Source of the DNA: Acholeplasmatales bacterium
Lineage (GTDB): Bacteria > Bacillota_I > Bacilli_A > Acholeplasmatales > Anaeroplasmataceae
Assembly: GCA_016288855.1 (NCBI GenBank)
Contig: JAEELJ010000051.1
Location: forward strand, 1 to 64,000
Length of the DNA: 64,000 bases
Direction: 5' to 3'
Shown: positions 61,635 through 64,000 of the stretch, piece after piece
Layout: the number at the start of each line of letters is the position of its first letter
Numbering within the stretch: position 1 is the stretch's first letter
Made by a program: the position numbers and the translations under genes
Notes under the pieces: generated by a model
The model's input: only the letters and a program-made list of their open reading frames with translations
Database searches by the model: none
What the model was told of the DNA's origin: nothing

Positions 61635-62386
61635 ATTCTAACCTCTACACCATTATCTTTTAAATAATTCTTTAAATCTTTTATTTCTAATTCCTTAAAA
61701 TGGAAAAGTGATGCTGCAAGTCCGGCATCTGCCTTTCCTTTAGTGAATACATCTAAGAAATCCTCTTTAGAACCAGCTCCACCTGATGCTATTACAGGTA
61801 TATTAACTGCTTCAGATACTAAGCTTGTTAATTTTAATTCAAAACCCTTCTTTGTACCATCTGCATCCATACTTGTTAATAGTATTTCACCAGCTCCTAA
61901 AGATTCAACCTTCTTAGCCCATAATACTGCATCAAGTCCTGTCTTATTTCTTCCGCCTTCAGTATATACCTCATAGAATGAACCATTCCATTTAGCATCA
62001 ATCGCAACAACAATACATTGATTACCATATTTTAAGGCACCTTCTCTTATTAGTTCAGGATTATGAACAGCACTAGAGTTAATAGAAACCTTATCAGCAC
62101 CTGCCATTAGGATATCATGTATATCATCTATTGTTCTAATTCCGCCACCTACTGTTAATGGAATAAAAACATTAGCTGCAGCATTTTTTATTACATCTAT
62201 AAGTATACCTCTTTTTTCATGAGAAGCAGTAATATCTAAGAAAACTACTTCATCAGCACCTAATTCAGAATAAGCCTTAGCCTGTACTACAGGATCACCA
62301 GCATCAATTAGATTTAAGAAATTAACTCCCTTAACAACTCTACCTTCCTTTAAATCAAGGCATGGTATGATTCTTTTAGTTAACAT
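61631..62386 (-). CDS. hisF: Imidazole glycerol phosphate synthase subunit HisF
   Basis: TIM-barrel cyclase that uses ammonia from HisH to form imidazole glycerol phosphate and AICAR. The 251-aa protein keeps both catalytic aspartates, Asp11 ([10 protein letters not shown]) and Asp130 (VVAIDAKW), and the phosphate loops VGGGIRT and ASGGAG. Its stop is TGA, direct evidence that UGA is not read as Trp here. Partner hisH lies two genes upstream. Confidence 0.97.
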   Translation of the reverse strand: MLTKRIIPCLDLKEGRVVKGVNFLNLIDAGDPVVQAKAYSELGADEVVFLDITASHEKRGILIDVIKNAAANVFIPLTVGGGIRTIDDIHDILMAGADKVSINSSAVHNPELIREGALKYGNQCIVVAIDAKWNGSFYEVYTEGGRNKTGLDAVLWAKKVESLGAGEILLTSMDADGTKKGFELKLTSLVSEAVNIPVIASGGAGSKEDFLDVFTKGKADAGLAASLFHFKELEIKDLKNYLKDNGVEVRI

Positions 62387-62395
62387 ATATGCCTC

Positions 62396-63103
62396 CTAAC
62401 CCTCATAGCTTAATGCTTCTTTTAATTTTATTTCACCAGCATATAATGATTTGCCTAATATTATACCCTCACAGCCAATATTTTTAGCTGCTTTTACATC
62501 TAAAATAGACTTAGCTCCACCTGATGCAACAATATTCATACCAGTCTCAAGAACCATCTTCTTAGTTTGTTCCTGATTAATTCCTTCTAAAGTACCATCT
62601 TTAGAAATATCAGTAAAAATAATTGTTTTAATACCAATCTTTTTTAAATCAAGTGCAAAATCTATTGCGTATAAATTAGTATCCTTAAGCCAACCGTGAG
62701 TTTTAACCATCATATCACAACAATCAATACCAACAACTATTTTATCAGAACCAAATTTATCTACTGCTTCCTTAACAAAATCTAAATTTAATGCACTAGA
62801 GCCTAAAATAACTCTTTCTAGTCCTAAGTCTAATAAAGTTTTAATATGCTCAATTGTTCTAATTCCTCCACCAAGCTCTGCTTTAATACCTGTTGAAAGA
62901 ATCTGTTTTACAGCTTCAAGGTTTTCGAATTTTCCATCCTTAGCACCATCTAAATCAACTAGATGTAAGAATGTTGCACCTTCATTTTTAAATTGTAAAG
63001 CCACTTCCTTAGGAGTGCCATAATTAGTTACTTGGTTATAATCACCTTTATATAATCTAACTGCATTTCCTAAATGTAAATCGATTGCTGGATATATTTT
63101 CAT
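62396..63103 (-). CDS. hisA: ProFAR isomerase HisA
   Basis: Amadori isomerase of histidine synthesis, TIM barrel. The 235-aa protein has catalytic Asp8 (YPAIDLHLG), LVDLDGAKDG, GGGIRT, the second catalytic Asp in IIFTDISKDGTLEG and ASGGAKS. I start at 63103 behind GGAGAA; an in-frame TTG 15 nt upstream overlaps hisH and is not needed. It begins one base past the hisH stop. Confidence 0.96.
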   Translation of the reverse strand: MKIYPAIDLHLGNAVRLYKGDYNQVTNYGTPKEVALQFKNEGATFLHLVDLDGAKDGKFENLEAVKQILSTGIKAELGGGIRTIEHIKTLLDLGLERVILGSSALNLDFVKEAVDKFGSDKIVVGIDCCDMMVKTHGWLKDTNLYAIDFALDLKKIGIKTIIFTDISKDGTLEGINQEQTKKMVLETGMNIVASGGAKSILDVKAAKNIGCEGIILGKSLYAGEIKLKEALSYEG

Positions 63104-63104
63104 T

Positions 63105-63713
63105 TTATAATTCTCCAAAATTCCTTAAGATTTGTAATCCAACATCACCTGATTTTTCAGGGTGAAATTGAGTAGCATAAACATTACCACGTCTAACTGC
63201 AGATACATAATTTATGCCTGCATAATTAGTCATAGCAATCGCATCACTACTTGAAGGGCAATAATAAGAATGTACAAAATATACATACTTTCCATCTAAT
63301 CCCTTCAATAATGGATTATCATCAACTACTTTAATTTGATTCCATCCCATATGGGGAATCTTATATTTAACTCCATTATTTAAATCATTAAAACGAATTA
63401 TTTCTCCCTTTAAGATACCCAAGCCTTCATGAGTACCATATTCATAATCACGTTCAAATAACATTTGCATTCCAACGCAAATACCTAATATTGGAGTATT
63501 CTTTTTAAAAGCTTCATCTATAACTTTATCAAATCCATAACTACGGAATGTGTTAATAGCATCACTAAATGCACCAACACCTGGTAATATTATCTTATCA
63601 GCTGATAAAATAATATCCTTATCAGATGTAATTACATTATCTAATCCTAAATGATCTAATGCATTCTTTACAGAGCCTAGATTACCGATGCCATAGTCCA
63701 TTATAGCAATCAT
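63105..63713 (-). CDS. hisH: Imidazole glycerol phosphate synthase glutamine amidotransferase subunit HisH
   Basis: Class I glutaminase that feeds ammonia to HisF. The 202-aa protein has the triad Cys79 (GICVGMQML), His184 and Glu186 (TQFHPEKSG) and the oxyanion region PGVGAF. Its ATG overlaps the hisB stop (TAATG). Confidence 0.97.
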   Translation of the reverse strand: MIAIMDYGIGNLGSVKNALDHLGLDNVITSDKDIILSADKIILPGVGAFSDAINTFRSYGFDKVIDEAFKKNTPILGICVGMQMLFERDYEYGTHEGLGILKGEIIRFNDLNNGVKYKIPHMGWNQIKVVDDNPLLKGLDGKYVYFVHSYYCPSSSDAIAMTNYAGINYVSAVRRGNVYATQFHPEKSGDVGLQILRNFGEL

Positions 63714-64000
63714 TAAATCACACCCTTTGTAGTAAGGCTTCCTTTGATGTCAGAATTAATTTTAACTGCATCTCTTAAGCACTTAGCTAAAGATTTAAAC
63801 ATAGCTTCAATAATATGATGAGCATTGTTTCCTCTAAAAATAACAAAATGAAGATTAATCATTGCATTATCCGCAAATGATCTAAAGAATTCATCTGTTG
63901 TTTGAGTTTCAAAATCACCACATTTATCACAATCAAATGTAGCATCAGATTCATAATATGCTCTACCACATAAATCAACAGCACACATTACAAGTGCATC
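63713..64000 (-). CDS. hisB: Imidazoleglycerol-phosphate dehydratase HisB (C-terminal part, cut by the window)
   Basis: Only the last 95 codons are in the window; the reading frame runs through 64000 (upstream codons give DALV before MCAVDLCGR, as in full-length HisB). The fragment holds the C-terminal metal-site motif HFVIFRGNNAHHIIEAMFK. A stand-alone ATG at 63988 is not the true start. Role: dehydration of imidazole glycerol phosphate. Gene order hisB-hisH-hisA-hisF-hisIE is standard for Bacillota. Confidence 0.95.
   Translation of the reverse strand, partial: DALVMCAVDLCGRAYYESDATFDCDKCGDFETQTTDEFFRSFADNAMINLHFVIFRGNNAHHIIEAMFKSLAKCLRDAVKINSDIKGSLTTKGVI

Noticed and set aside
1-64000. 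CRISPR arrays, insertion sequences, prophage genes, attachment sites, replication origin
   Set aside because: I looked for regularly spaced repeats, transposase or integrase genes, terminal inverted repeats and DnaA-box clusters and saw none; gene content is chromosomal housekeeping throughout.

Overview
ORGANISM. AT-rich, densely packed bacterial chromosome. 55 of the 58 protein genes I support lie on the minus strand, so replication probably runs from high to low coordinates here. UGA acts as a normal stop (hisF stop 61631-61633; small membrane gene stop 19113-19115), so this is not the Mycoplasma/Spiroplasma code. T-box, TPP and FMN leaders, type-B RNase P RNA, YqeG/YqeH/YqeK, MutS2, lipoproteins with classical lipoboxes and Shine-Dalgarno sites point to a low-GC Bacillota, probably a reduced anaerobic Bacilli/Erysipelotrichia-type lineage (inference). 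Anaerobic class III ribonucleotide reductase and reliance on vitamin uptake fit a gut or other anoxic, nutrient-rich habitat.

LAYOUT. 1-5.5 kb: nrdDG; metA (plus strand); TPP-riboswitch thiT operon. 5.5-13.5 kb: HIT protein, lepA, a large solute-binding lipoprotein, rnpB, pnp, rpsO. 13.6-21.5 kb: a long operon thyA-folA-plsC-two unknowns-mutS2-thiN-truB-ribF. 21.6-29.9 kb: short ssb, a pair of M16 peptidase-like genes, a deo operon (unknown-deoC-deoD) with an operator-like palindrome, and T-box ileS. 30-34.8 kb: marR plus a heterodimeric ABC exporter, and a GNAT enzyme. 34.8-41 kb: YcxB-like protein, two identical tRNA-Gln genes, efp, eno, FMN-riboswitch ribU, gpmI. 41-45.8 kb: unknowns, a fused yqeK-rsfS gene, yqeH, yqeG. 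45.9-52.1 kb: a lipoprotein block (M3 peptidase and three related lipoproteins with Cys at residue 24). 52.2-57.8 kb: a tight jetA-jetB-jetC-sepF operon. 58-64 kb: ychF, pgm and hisB(partial)-hisH-hisA-hisF-hisIE.

HOW IT FITS. Thiamine and riboflavin are handled by salvage: riboswitch-controlled ECF S components (ThiT, RibU) import the vitamins and ThiN and RibF turn them into cofactors. NrdDG, ThyA/FolA and DeoC/DeoD cover deoxynucleotide production and recycling. Histidine and methionine biosynthesis are at least partly kept.

HEADLINE. The most unusual system is the operon at 52211-57824. It encodes Wadjet-type SMC subunits JetA, JetB and JetC, but the place where the nuclease JetD would be expected is occupied by a SepF-like cell-division protein that lacks the usual N-terminal membrane helix. 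The promoter is embedded in two inverted repeats. I read it as a possible nuclease-free Jet condensin tied to the division machinery; the function is inference.
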